NCBI RefSeq assembly: GCF_030406405.1
Contig: NZ_JAUEPL010000002.1
Location: 1-64,000, forward strand
Length of the DNA stretch: 64,000 nucleotides
Reading direction: 5' to 3'
Source: Streptomyces ficellus
Lineage (GTDB): Bacteria; Actinomycetota; Actinomycetes; Streptomycetales; Streptomycetaceae
In this document: piece by piece, positions 34,615 to 43,370 of the stretch
Numbering within the stretch: position 1 is the stretch's first letter
How the letters are laid out: each line of letters starts with the position of its first letter
The notes under the pieces: model-generated
The model's input: the letters and a program-made list of their open reading frames with translations, nothing else
Database searches by the model: none
What the model was told of the DNA's origin: nothing
Program-made: the position numbers and the translations under genes

Positions 34615-35220
34615 TCACAGCCAGCCCGACTCCCGGGCGATCCTGATCGCGTCGATGCGGTTGCGGGCGCCGACTTTACGGGTGAGCGCCGACAGGTGGT
34701 TGCGGACGGTTCCCACGGACAGCGACAGCCGGTCGGCGATCTCCCGTGCCGGTGCGCCTTCGGCGGCGAGCCGCAGGACTTCCCGTTCACGCGGCGTCAG
34801 GGGGTTCTCCACCGCGTCGAGTACGAGCACCGCCAGCTCGGGAGCGATGTAGCGCTGACCCCGGACCACCTTGCGGATGCCCTCGACGAGCCGGTCGGGA
34901 GGCCCGTCCTTGCCGATGAGCCCGGGGGGCCGCAGGGCGAGCACGCGGCGCAGCCTTTCGAGTGCCGGCGCCCCCGCCACCAGCAGCGTCCGGCATTCGG
35001 GGAGGCGCTCGCACAGCGTGCTCGCCGTGGCGAGCGCCTCGTCCTGGCGGGAGTCGACGTCGATGACGACCACGTCGGGGCGGTACGACAGCGCACGCGC
35101 CAGGACCTGTCCGTCTCCCCCGGCCTCCGCGACGACCTCGATGTCGTCCTCGCGTGTCAGGAGAGCGGCGAGTGCTCCACGCAGCAGCCCGTTTTCCTCG
35201 ACGAGAAGAACACGGATCAC
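34615..35220 (-). CDS. LuxR/NarL-family response regulator (RamR/AmfR-like)
   Basis: A 201-residue two-domain regulator. The receiver domain has the phosphoacceptor-type Asp54 in VVVIDVD and Lys104 in LIGKDG, with an acidic pocket of Glu8-Glu9. The C-terminal HTH is ENPLTPREREVLRLAAEGAPAREIADRLSLSVGTVRNHLSALTRKV, a classic LuxR helix-turn-helix. It starts with GTG behind GGGAG. No sensor kinase is adjacent, so it may be an orphan regulator. Its convergent position next to the lanthipeptide genes parallels RamR/AmfR, the activators of ramCSAB/amfTSBA, but orthology is inferred from context and size only. Confidence 0.85.
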   Translation of the reverse strand: MIRVLLVEENGLLRGALAALLTREDDIEVVAEAGGDGQVLARALSYRPDVVVIDVDSRQDEALATASTLCERLPECRTLLVAGAPALERLRRVLALRPPGLIGKDGPPDRLVEGIRKVVRGQRYIAPELAVLVLDAVENPLTPREREVLRLAAEGAPAREIADRLSLSVGTVRNHLSALTRKVGARNRIDAIRIARESGWL

Positions 35221-35314
35221 TGTCGCTCCCTGCTGTCGTATCTGCCCCAGCCGAATTATCCCCAGTTATGTCCGGAAATGCTGGTCATGACGTCCGCCCG
35301 GGCCCGCCGCCCCA

Positions 35315-37324
35315 TCAATTCCCGATCCTGGCCGCGATGATCGGTGCGAGCCGCTCGGCGATGGCGCGGTGCCCCTTGTCGTTGGGGTGGACGGAGTCCG
35401 TGAGGTCGCCGGAGGTCAGCCAGCCGGTCGTGTCGACGAAGGAGACCCGGGCGTCTCCGGCGTCGGTGACGGTCTTGACGGCCGCCTCGGTCTGCGGGAC
35501 GTACCTCCCCCGGAAGGTCTCCAGGGCGAAGATCCAGGCCTGCGGATGGGCGGCGCGCACGGTGCGCAGCAGGCGGGTGTACGCCGCCTGGAACTGCGCG
35601 GAGCTCACCCCGTGGCCGACGTCGTTGGTGCCGAGGTTGATGACGACGGCGTTCGCCTGGTAGCGGGAGAAGTCCCAGTCCGGCGTGGTCGCGTTGGGGT
35701 TGAGCCTGCTGAACTGCCGCTCCAGGCCCACGCATCCGTCCGCCGTGGCGACCAGGCACGCGCCGCCCTGGGCGATTTGGGTGTGCTCGACGCCGAGGCG
35801 CTCGCCGATGAGCCAGCCGTACGCGGTGCGGGCGTTCTGCGAGGTCGTCGTGCCCACGGTGATCGAGTCGCCGACGAACTCGACCAGCTTCCTGGGCGCC
35901 GCCGGCGCGAAGGTGGTGGCTCCGCTGTCGAGGACGAGGCCCTGGAACACGGCGTCGCCACGGTATGAACCGGCGACCACTTGGTAGTTGACCTGAAGGG
36001 TGTGGTTTCCGGAGGGCAGCGGCGAGGGGGTCAGATGCACCGTCCCCTTGACGTCGTCGTAGAACGTCACGGGCCCGTTGTCGATCCTCGCCCACAGGTC
36101 GACCGTGCCACGCTGCTTCAGTTTGACGGTCCTGCCGGTGAAGCCCGCCCGGTAGTACGCGCCCGCCCAGTACGGCGTGTAGGCGGTACGGGAACTGTGG
36201 GTGTCCCAGCGCCCGACGAACTTCAGGCTGGGGTCACCGGGCTGCCCGGGTGCCACCGCGGCGGGGGCACCGGCCTGGGCGGGCAGCTTCGCGCTGATGA
36301 CGGGCGCCAGGCGGTCGGCGAACGCGGTGTGGCCCGCTTCGTTGGGGTGCCCGTTGCCGTCCTCGTAGTGGGTTCCGTCGGTGAGCCAGCCCGAGGTGTC
36401 GACGAAGTGCACCCTGGCGTCACCGGCGCTGTTGCGGGCGCTGACGGCGGCCCTGGTCTCGTTGACGTACCGCTTCTTGAGCGTCTGCACCGCGAAGAGG
36501 GTCGCGTTCGGGTACCTGGTGCGGATGTCGCGGAGGAACGTGGTGTACGCCGACTGGAAGGTGGTGCCGGGCACGCCGTGCCCGATGTCGTTGGTGCCGA
36601 GGTTGATGACGACGGCGTCCGCCTGGTAGCGGGAGAAGTCCCAGTTCTGGCTGCCGGTGCTGCTGGTCTTGAAGAACTGGCCGCTCAGGCCCACGCATCC
36701 GGACCGGGCGACGAGGCAGTAGCCCGAGCGGGCTATCCGGGTGTGCCGCGCGTCCAACCGCTCGCCGGTCTTCCAGGCGTACGAGTCGAGCGCCAGCCGG
36801 TCGGTGAGGGCGCCGGCGGTGATGGAGTCGCCGACGAACTCGATCAGCCGGGCCGGTGCGCTCGCGGCGACCGTCCGCGCGCCGGGGTCGAGAACCAGGC
36901 CACGGAAGACGGTGTCGCCTGAGCGGTAGGAGATGCGCAGCGTGTGGGTGCCGGCGGCCAGCGGCTGGGGGGTGAGGTTCACCGTGCCGCGTACGCCCGC
37001 GTGGAAGACGTCCGGCTTGCCGTCGATGCTCGCGTAGAAGTTGACGGCGTCCCTGGCCTTGACCTTCACGGTGGTGCCGGTGAAGGCGGTTCGCAGGTAT
37101 CCGCCGGTCCAGTGGGGCACGGCGTCGGTGCCCGAACTCGTGTCCCAGCGGCCGGTGTAGGTGATGTGCGGGTCGGACACCGAGCCGTCTCCCGGCGCGG
37201 CCCGCACGGGCGAGGCGCCGGCCCAGGAGAGCAGGCAGGCGAGGAGAACCGCGGTGAGGAGGGCAGGCAGCACGCGTGTGGCTCCGGCGCGGTGCGCCGG
37301 AGCCGGGTGGGGGGTGATCTGCAC
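35315..37324 (-). CDS. Secreted tandem-duplicated SGNH/CE2-type esterase
   Basis: A 669-residue secreted protein with a signal peptide (hydrophobic run about 18-36, cleavage near APVRAA-type site at 42-43). It contains two homologous units about 320 residues apart, each a jelly-roll (FVGRWDT/YTGRWDT to GLVLD) followed by an SGNH hydrolase domain. Unit 1 has GDSITAG with Ser167, NLGTNDIGHG and His326. Unit 2 has GDSITVG with Ser487, NLGTNDVGHG and His646. This is the CE2 acetyl-xylan esterase layout. Unit 2 keeps the Asp-x-x-His spacing (Asp643-His646); unit 1 has a two-residue longer loop with Asp322 four residues before His326. It starts with GTG 24 nt from a CebR-like operator, suggesting a role in plant polysaccharide deacetylation. 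Confidence 0.88.
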   Translation of the reverse strand: MQITPHPAPAHRAGATRVLPALLTAVLLACLLSWAGASPVRAAPGDGSVSDPHITYTGRWDTSSGTDAVPHWTGGYLRTAFTGTTVKVKARDAVNFYASIDGKPDVFHAGVRGTVNLTPQPLAAGTHTLRISYRSGDTVFRGLVLDPGARTVAASAPARLIEFVGDSITAGALTDRLALDSYAWKTGERLDARHTRIARSGYCLVARSGCVGLSGQFFKTSSTGSQNWDFSRYQADAVVINLGTNDIGHGVPGTTFQSAYTTFLRDIRTRYPNATLFAVQTLKKRYVNETRAAVSARNSAGDARVHFVDTSGWLTDGTHYEDGNGHPNEAGHTAFADRLAPVISAKLPAQAGAPAAVAPGQPGDPSLKFVGRWDTHSSRTAYTPYWAGAYYRAGFTGRTVKLKQRGTVDLWARIDNGPVTFYDDVKGTVHLTPSPLPSGNHTLQVNYQVVAGSYRGDAVFQGLVLDSGATTFAPAAPRKLVEFVGDSITVGTTTSQNARTAYGWLIGERLGVEHTQIAQGGACLVATADGCVGLERQFSRLNPNATTPDWDFSRYQANAVVINLGTNDVGHGVSSAQFQAAYTRLLRTVRAAHPQAWIFALETFRGRYVPQTEAAVKTVTDAGDARVSFVDTTGWLTSGDLTDSVHPNDKGHRAIAERLAPIIAARIGN

Positions 37325-37347
37325 GGGGTTCCCTTTCCATGAATGTG

Positions 37348-37361
37348 CGGGAGCGCTCCCA
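37348..37361 (-). promoter_or_regulatory. CebR-like LacI-family operator
   Basis: CGGGAGCGCTCCCA contains the perfect 12-bp palindrome GGGAGCGCTCCC and matches 13 of 14 positions of the CebR operator consensus TGGGAGCGCTCCCA. CebR represses cellulose and cello-oligosaccharide utilisation genes in Streptomyces and is released by cellobiose/cellotriose. The site lies 24 bp upstream of the esterase start, where bound repressor would block transcription or initiation. Confidence 0.8.
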
Positions 37362-37385
37362 TGAGCAGCGCTCCGAGGGAACCAA

Positions 37386-37397
37386 TGAAACGGTTCA
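37386..37397 (-). promoter_or_regulatory. Second imperfect palindrome upstream of the esterase
   Basis: TGAAACGGTTCA is a 10-of-12 palindrome resembling generic LacI-family operators. A TTGACG hexamer on the minus strand (37404-37399) lies directly beside it and could be a -35 element; no convincing -10 was found. It may be a second regulator site. Confidence 0.4.
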
Positions 37398-37508
37398 ACG
37401 TCAAGGGATCGGGACGCGACCGTACGTCCGGGACGGCGGGGCTACTGTGGAGCACAGGGCCCCTTCAATCCGTTCGCCCCCCTCAACGCACTCAACGAGG
37501 AGGCCGCC

Positions 37509-38243
37509 ATGGCCACCGTCGATGAGATCTCACCGGACGTCTTCCGCATCACGGTGATGACCGAACCGGACCAGGACTTCTCCACCAGTTTCTTCGTCAT
37601 CCGCGACGAGGCGCCGACGCTCGTGGAGACCGGTTTCCGGCTGTCCTTCGACGAGACGCGGGAGGCCGTCGCCCGTGTCGTCGATCCCACCACCTTGCGC
37701 TACCTGGTCGTCCCGCATTTCGAGGGCGACGAGTGCGGCGCGCTCAACCGTTTCCTGGAGCAGGCGCCGAACGCCGTACCCGTGGCCTCACCGCTCGGCG
37801 TCGCGGTCAACCTCGGCGACTTCGCCGTACGCGACTCGCTGCCGGTCGACGCGTCCAGCGAGCTGGACCTCGGCACGCACCGGCTGCGCTTCCTGATCAC
37901 GCCGTACGTTCACACGTGGGAGGCGATGCTCCCCTACGACCCCACGACCGGCACGGTGTTCTGCTCGGACGTCTTCATCGGGCCGGAGGCGGGGCACGCG
38001 GTGACCGACGACGATCAGAGCGAGGTGATGCTCGAGATGTACCGGACGGTGGGCATCTTCCCTTCCCGAGCCCACCTCAACAGCGCGCTCGACAAGATCG
38101 AGGCCATCCACCCGCAGACGCTCGCCTGCCACCACGGAAGCGTGAAGGCGGCGAGGATCGGCACGTACTTCCAGGCTCTGAGGGAACACGACGTCACGGG
38201 CGTCACGGAGTGGAACCCGATGCTGGAGCCCCCGGGCCGCTGA
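37509..38243 (+). CDS. MBL-fold protein of the FprA/ODP di-iron type
   Basis: A 244-residue metallo-beta-lactamase-fold protein related to the oxygen-binding di-iron domain of flavodiiron proteins. Ligand motifs are VPHFEGDECGAL (H-x-E-x-D-E), the central TPYVHTWEAML, VFCSDVF with Asp, and the terminal ACHHGS. The flavodoxin domain of FprA is absent, so electron delivery would need a partner. This standalone form is often annotated as a hypothetical or MBL fold metallo-hydrolase; O2 or NO reduction, or O2 sensing, is possible. ATG 37509 follows AACGAGGAGGCCGCC, a good RBS. It is divergent from the esterase. Confidence 0.82.
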   Translation: MATVDEISPDVFRITVMTEPDQDFSTSFFVIRDEAPTLVETGFRLSFDETREAVARVVDPTTLRYLVVPHFEGDECGALNRFLEQAPNAVPVASPLGVAVNLGDFAVRDSLPVDASSELDLGTHRLRFLITPYVHTWEAMLPYDPTTGTVFCSDVFIGPEAGHAVTDDDQSEVMLEMYRTVGIFPSRAHLNSALDKIEAIHPQTLACHHGSVKAARIGTYFQALREHDVTGVTEWNPMLEPPGR

Positions 38244-38383
38244 CCCGTCCGGCACCGGCACCGAGCCGTCCGGCACGGCTGCGGCGGCGCTCGACGCGCC
38301 CGGCGCCGTACGGCGTGCCGCGCCGCACCGCGTCGGGTCAGTCCTGGTCAGTCCCTGTTCGTTTCCGTCCTTGTCCGTTCACG

Positions 38384-38725
38384 TCAGTCCTGGTCCGCTT
38401 CCCGGCGGGGGTCGGGGTCACCGCCGCCGATGGTGTCGGCGTACTCGGCAGGGTCGATGGTGCCCTCGCGGTCGGGGCCGATACCGGCGCTGCCGCCGGG
38501 CTGGCCGCCGCCGGTGGTGCCGTACCCGCCCGGGACGCCGGGGACGCTGTCGGCGTCGGCCTGCTCGCGGCTGACGTTGCGGGTGGCCCGGACCCCGGCA
38601 CGGCGCTCGGGGTACGGGTAGCTGAAGGGCCGGGCCTTCGCGCGTTCCTCGTCCGCCTGCTGCGCCGCCGCGGCGGCGTCCTTTTCCTCGGGGTCGGTTC
38701 GGTGCGTTTTATCCTTTTCGGTCAT
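38384..38725 (-). CDS. Hypothetical small hydrophilic protein
   Basis: A 113-residue, highly charged and probably disordered protein: an acidic/Ala-rich N-terminus (KTHRTDPEEKDAAAAAQQADEERAKARPFSYPYPERRAG) and a Gly/Pro/Asp-rich C-terminus. No domain recognised. Low-complexity proteins of this type are common in streptomycetes, sometimes linked to stress. The frame has good codon bias and an ATG, but only a weak RBS, so I keep it with moderate confidence. Confidence 0.55.
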   Translation of the reverse strand: MTEKDKTHRTDPEEKDAAAAAQQADEERAKARPFSYPYPERRAGVRATRNVSREQADADSVPGVPGGYGTTGGGQPGGSAGIGPDREGTIDPAEYADTIGGGDPDPRREADQD

Positions 38726-38830
38726 GGTGTGCGAGTACCCGATGGGTCTCGCCGCATGCGAGGACGGTCGAGGACGGCGGCGTGGACGCGGCTGACCACC
38801 GCTCCCGTGAGCTCATGCGCGCCCCGCCGC

Positions 38831-39808
38831 TCAATGGGCCCTGGCCCGCCGTGCCACGCCCGCCACCACGCCCGCCAGCATCGTGGCGGTGGCCAGCCGG
38901 CGCATCGCGGTGCGGCGCCGGCCGCCCCACCCGCCATGAGCGGCGCCCGGTCCCGGCGCGGGGACGTGCAGGTTGCCGTGGCCGGCCGGGGCGGGCTCCT
39001 TGCGGGACAGGTGGGTCTTGTCCACCTGCTGGGCCATCATCCGCTCGACCAGCCCCGGTGCCAGCCTGGACTCGAGCACCATGGAACGGCCCATCGGTCC
39101 GACCACCACTTCGCGCCGGGGCGCCCGCACCAGGTCCACGATGCGCCGGGCGACACGCTCGGGGCTGTAGACGGGGGGCATGGCCACGGGCTTGCGGCCC
39201 GTGTAGTTCGCGGCGTGTTCGAACAGCGGTGTGTCGATCGTGGCGGGGAGCACCGTGCACACGTGGATGTGCTTGGCCTTGTCGAGCAGCAGTTCCTGGC
39301 GCAGGCTCGCGCTGAGGGCCCGGATGGCGTACTTGGACATGCCGTACGCGTGAGTGTACGGCTGGCTCACCACGCCCACAATGGACGAGACGTTGATCAG
39401 CGTGCCCCGGCCCTGCTCACACATCACCCGCAGGGCGGCGCGGGCGCCGTGCACGTACCCCATGACGTTCACGTCCAGGACCTTGCGGAAGTCCTCCAGG
39501 GGCACCTCCCGGAAGGGGCCGAACACGGTCACGGCCGCGGCGTTGACCCACACGTCGATACGGCCGAACCGCTGCACGGCGCGCCGGGCGAGGTCCTCGA
39601 CCGCCTTGGGGTCCGTGACGTCGGTCGGCACGACGAGAGCCTCCGCGCCACGGTGGCGTTCGCACTCCTGCCTGACCGCCTCCAACGCCTCCTCCCGCCG
39701 GGCGGCCAGGACCACGGGGCACCCCTTACGGGCGAACGCGATGGCGGTGGCGCGCCCGATGCCACTGGACGCTCCGGTGATCACGACGACGGAATCACGC
39801 ACTCGCAT
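38831..39808 (-). CDS. SDR-family short-chain oxidoreductase
   Basis: A 325-residue classical SDR. The nucleotide motif TGASSGIG is at residues 11-18, NAAAV replaces the usual NAG-type motif, SSIVG carries the catalytic Ser and YGMSK the Tyr/Lys pair. The C-terminal 70 residues go beyond the SDR core and end in a Gly/Pro-rich linker and a hydrophobic, Arg-flanked helix (LATATMLAGVVAGVARR) that may anchor it to the membrane. SDRs of this extended type are frequently found near stress genes in actinobacteria; substrate unknown. Confidence 0.88.
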   Translation of the reverse strand: MRVRDSVVVITGASSGIGRATAIAFARKGCPVVLAARREEALEAVRQECERHRGAEALVVPTDVTDPKAVEDLARRAVQRFGRIDVWVNAAAVTVFGPFREVPLEDFRKVLDVNVMGYVHGARAALRVMCEQGRGTLINVSSIVGVVSQPYTHAYGMSKYAIRALSASLRQELLLDKAKHIHVCTVLPATIDTPLFEHAANYTGRKPVAMPPVYSPERVARRIVDLVRAPRREVVVGPMGRSMVLESRLAPGLVERMMAQQVDKTHLSRKEPAPAGHGNLHVPAPGPGAAHGGWGGRRRTAMRRLATATMLAGVVAGVARRARAH

Positions 39809-40032
39809 GGACGGCCTCTTCTCCTCGACGTATCCGATTCCTCACTTAACCACCTGATAGGCCCTTTTTCCGTTCGGCGAGTACCCCGAAGGGTGCGCCC
39901 CTAAGCGAGCCGGTCGGGCCGTCACCGCAGCCATGAGTGCCCCAACTGCTGGACAGGCTGAAGCGGTACGCCGAGCACGACACCGCGCGATCCGGTCACC
40001 CGGTCCGGACCCACCCAGTAGGGAGACACGTC

Positions 40033-41523
40033 ATGGCAGGCCACCCGCCGTCCTACGTCACCGTCCGAACGGACCGTGGCGCCGTGCGCGGCGAGCGCCG
40101 GGCCACCGGCGTGCGGTTCCTCGGCATTCCGTACGCCGAGCCCCCGGTCGGGGAACTCCGGTTCACCGCGCCGGTTCCCGCGCGGCCCTGGACGGGGGTG
40201 CTGGACGCCCTCGCGTACGGGCCGACCGCTCAGCGCCGCTCGTTCGCCGGTGTCACCACCATCCCGGAGCCCACCGTCCCGGGTGCGGCCACGCTCAACC
40301 TGAACGTCTTCACGCCGGACCCGTCGCCCCACGCGGGGCTGCCGGTGCTGGTGTGGATCCACGGCGGCGGGTTCGTCGCGGGGTCGGCGGCCAGCCCCTG
40401 GTACGACGGCGCGGCCTTCAACCGGGACGGCGTCGTCGTGGTCTCCCTCGGCTACCGGCTCGGCGTCGAGGGCTTCCTCCACCTGCCCGACGCGCCCGAC
40501 AACCGCGGCGTACGCGACTGGATCGCCGCCCTGGAATGGGTCCGCGACACCATCGCGTGCTTCGGCGGCGATCCGGGGAAGGTGACGGTCGGGGGGCAGT
40601 CGGCGGGCGGCGGCGCCGTGCAGACACTGCTGGCCACCCCCGCCGCCCGGGGGCTGTTCCGGGGCGCCGTGTCGATGTCCGGCGCGGTGATGCGCCCGCA
40701 GGCACGGGAAACGGCCGAAGCCGTGTCCCGGCTGCTGACGGCCCGCACCGGCGTCCCCGCCACCGCCGCCGCGCTGACGGACCGTACGGACGAGGACATC
40801 CTCGCGCTCCAGGACGCGCTCACCGCCCCCGGACCCGACCGGGCCGCACTGCCGCTGCTCTGCCTCGCCCCCTTCGCGGACGGTGAGCTGGTCCCCGCGC
40901 CGGTGCCGGACGCGCTCACGGCCGGCGACGCGGGCGGGGACGTCCCGCTGATGCTGGGGTTCACCGCGCACGAGTTCAACGGGGTCCCGGCACCGTCCGC
41001 CACCGAGGAGACCCTGCGCGCCGTACTCGCCGCCCACGGCCTCGGCGAGGAGCACACGCGTCTTTTCCTCGACACCTACGGATCGGCCGCGGGCGGGCCC
41101 GGCGCCCTGACGGCCCAGGCGGTCACCGACACGACGTTCCGTGCCCCCGCCCTGGCCATCGCGGACGCCCGCGCCGAGCGGGAACGCCCCACGTGGCTCT
41201 ACCAGTTCGAGTGGCCCGCCACCGGCTCCGCCCTGACGGGGACGGCCTACCACTGCGCCGACCTCCCCTTCGTATTCGACCTCCTGCACGCCGAAGGCGT
41301 CACCGGTGCCCTCGGCGCCCGCCCGCCGCAGCACCTCGCGGACGCGATGCACGCGGCCTGGGTCGCCTTCGTACGCGATCTGGAGCCGGGCCACGACTGG
41401 CCCCGCCACACCGCTTCCCGGCGCGAGACCCGGATCTGGGACAGCCCGCCGCGCGTCGCACACGATCCGCTGCGAGCCGTGCGGCGAATCTGGGGGCCAA
41501 TGTGCCGGCCGGGCCCGGCCTGA
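40033..41523 (+). CDS. Type-B carboxylesterase/lipase
   Basis: A 496-residue alpha/beta hydrolase of the carboxylesterase type-B family. Oxyanion-hole region WIHGGGFVAGSA, nucleophile elbow GGQSAGGGAVQ (GxSxG), N-terminal VRFLGIPYAEPPVGELRF, and a closing YHCADLPFVFDLL containing the catalytic His region. Acts on carboxylic esters; no signal peptide, so cytoplasmic. I start at ATG 40033 behind TAGGGAGA; an in-frame upstream start at 39937 has no RBS and adds residues not seen in the family. Confidence 0.9.
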   Translation: MAGHPPSYVTVRTDRGAVRGERRATGVRFLGIPYAEPPVGELRFTAPVPARPWTGVLDALAYGPTAQRRSFAGVTTIPEPTVPGAATLNLNVFTPDPSPHAGLPVLVWIHGGGFVAGSAASPWYDGAAFNRDGVVVVSLGYRLGVEGFLHLPDAPDNRGVRDWIAALEWVRDTIACFGGDPGKVTVGGQSAGGGAVQTLLATPAARGLFRGAVSMSGAVMRPQARETAEAVSRLLTARTGVPATAAALTDRTDEDILALQDALTAPGPDRAALPLLCLAPFADGELVPAPVPDALTAGDAGGDVPLMLGFTAHEFNGVPAPSATEETLRAVLAAHGLGEEHTRLFLDTYGSAAGGPGALTAQAVTDTTFRAPALAIADARAERERPTWLYQFEWPATGSALTGTAYHCADLPFVFDLLHAEGVTGALGARPPQHLADAMHAAWVAFVRDLEPGHDWPRHTASRRETRIWDSPPRVAHDPLRAVRRIWGPMCRPGPA

Positions 41524-41696
41524 CCCGGCCCGGCCCGGCCACCTCATGACCCCGGTCAGTGCGCGGAAGCCCTGGTGTCAGCGGGTCACCGCCACCGGGG
41601 CAAATCCCCCCAAAATCCGACTCTTTCCCCCCGCAGAGCACCGTCCCCGGCCCACCACACCCAGATGAACGATCAAAATGATGGGAGGGTTAGCAT

Positions 41697-41711
41697 ATGA
41701 GCACCGCCTAG
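41697..41711 (+). promoter_or_regulatory. Four-codon mini-ORF (MSTA-stop) in the GAPDH leader
   Basis: GGGAGGG followed 7 nt later by ATG AGC ACC GCC TAG. The stop is 16 nt before the GAPDH GTG. The SD of this mini-ORF is far better than that of GAPDH. TAGCAT overlapping it could instead be a -10 box, in which case the mini-ORF would not be transcribed. Confidence 0.4.
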
Positions 41712-41727
41712 CTCGAAAGTGGAACCT

Positions 41728-43173
41728 GTGACTGCCACCGTGGACTCGTTCACCAACTGGAAGACGCGCGAGGAGATCGCGGAGTCGATGATCCCGATCA
41801 TCGGGAAGCTGCACCGGGAGCGGGACGTCACCGTCCTGCTGCACAGCCGCTCCTTGGTGAACAAGTCGGTGGTCAGCATCCTCAAGACCCACCGCTTCGC
41901 CCGGCAGATCGCCGGTGAGGAGCTCTCGGTCACTGAGACGCTGCCGTTCCTCCAGGCTCTCACCACGCTTGATCTCGGCCCGTCCCAGATCGACATCGGC
42001 ATGCTCGCCGCGACGTACAAGGCCGACGACCGCGGCCTCTCGGTGGAGGAGTTCACCGCCGGAGCCGTCGCCGGCGCCACCGGTGCGAACAAGATCGAGC
42101 GCCGCGAGCCGCGCGACGTCGTGCTCTACGGCTTCGGCCGCATCGGCCGCCTCGTCGCCCGCCTGCTCATCGAGAAGACCGGCTCCGGGAACGGCCTGCG
42201 GCTGCGCGCCATCGTCGTCCGCCAGGGCGGCGACCAGGACATCGTCAAGCGCGCCTCACTGCTGCGCCGCGACTCCATCCACGGCCAGTTCCAGGGCACG
42301 ATCACCGTCGACGAGGCGAACAGCACGATCATCGCCAACGGCAACGAGATCAAGGTGATTTACGCCAACGACCCGTCGGAGGTCGACTACACGGCGTACG
42401 GCATCAAGGACGCCATCCTCATCGACAACACCGGCAAGTGGCGCGACCGCGAGGGCCTGTCCACGCACCTGCGCCCCGGCGTCGCCAAGGTCGTCCTGAC
42501 CGCGCCGGGCAAGGGCGACGTGCCGAACATCGTCCATGGCGTCAACCACGACACGGTCAAGCCCGACGAGCAGATCATCTCCTGTGCCTCCTGCACCACC
42601 AACGCGATCGTCCCGCCGCTGAAGGCGATGGCGGACGAGTACGGCGTCCTGCGCGGCCACGTGGAGACGGTCCACTCGTTCACCAACGACCAGAACCTGC
42701 TGGACAACTACCACAAGGCCGACCGCCGCGGCCGCTCCGCGCCGCTCAACATGGTCATCACCGAGACGGGTGCCGCCTCCGCCGTCGCCAAGGCGCTCCC
42801 CGAGCTCAAGGCGCCGATCACGGGCAGCTCGATCCGCGTGCCGGTGCCGGACGTCTCGATCGCGATCCTGAGCCTGCGGCTCGGGCGCGAGACGACCCGC
42901 GAGGAGGTCCTCGACTACCTCCGCAACGTGTCGCTGACCTCCCCGCTCAAGCGCCAGATCGACTTCACCACAGCACCCGACGCGGTCTCCAGCGACTTCA
43001 TCGGCTCACGCCACGCCTCGATCGTCGACGCCGGCGCCACCAAGGTCGACGGCGACAACGCGATCCTCTACCTGTGGTACGACAACGAGTTCGGCTACTC
43101 CTGCCAGGTCATCCGCGTCGTCCAGCACGTCTCCGGCGTGGAGTACCCCACCTACCCGGCCCCGGCGGTCTGA
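41728..43173 (+). CDS. gap: Glyceraldehyde-3-phosphate dehydrogenase, long form
   Basis: A 481-residue GAPDH catalysing the oxidative phosphorylation of glyceraldehyde-3-phosphate in glycolysis or its reverse. A 130-residue N-terminal extension (SFTNWKTREEIAESMIPIIGKLHRERDVTVLLHSRSLVNKSVVSI) precedes the Rossmann fold (VVLYGFGRIGRLVARLLIEK). The catalytic SCASCTTN has Cys289, and NEFGYSCQV closes the domain. This long form is distinct from the roughly 335-residue canonical GAPDH and common in Streptomyces. GTG 41728 fits the usual family length; GTG 41719 is three codons longer. Only a weak RBS is visible. Confidence 0.92.
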   Translation: MTATVDSFTNWKTREEIAESMIPIIGKLHRERDVTVLLHSRSLVNKSVVSILKTHRFARQIAGEELSVTETLPFLQALTTLDLGPSQIDIGMLAATYKADDRGLSVEEFTAGAVAGATGANKIERREPRDVVLYGFGRIGRLVARLLIEKTGSGNGLRLRAIVVRQGGDQDIVKRASLLRRDSIHGQFQGTITVDEANSTIIANGNEIKVIYANDPSEVDYTAYGIKDAILIDNTGKWRDREGLSTHLRPGVAKVVLTAPGKGDVPNIVHGVNHDTVKPDEQIISCASCTTNAIVPPLKAMADEYGVLRGHVETVHSFTNDQNLLDNYHKADRRGRSAPLNMVITETGAASAVAKALPELKAPITGSSIRVPVPDVSIAILSLRLGRETTREEVLDYLRNVSLTSPLKRQIDFTTAPDAVSSDFIGSRHASIVDAGATKVDGDNAILYLWYDNEFGYSCQVIRVVQHVSGVEYPTYPAPAV

Positions 43174-43230
43174 TCCCGCCCACTGTCGGGTCAGGCGGGC
43201 GGCGGCGGGACGGCGACCAATCGCCCCTCG

Positions 43231-43247
43231 GGGCAACCGGGTTGCCC
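43231..43247 (+). terminator. Hairpin between convergent GAPDH and helicase genes
   Basis: GGGCAAC / GTTGCCC with a CGG loop, about 60 bp after the GAPDH stop and between two convergent genes. Short but perfect; no U-tract. Confidence 0.5.
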
Positions 43248-43370
43248 TCCCACCGCTGCCCGCCGCCACCGGCCGCCGGCATGCGGTCGGGGCTCGCAGG
43301 CCCTCGACAGGGGCGCCGGTGGCGGGACGCCAGAGCGCGCGGCGCCGGCCACCAGCGGGTCCGCCCGGCG

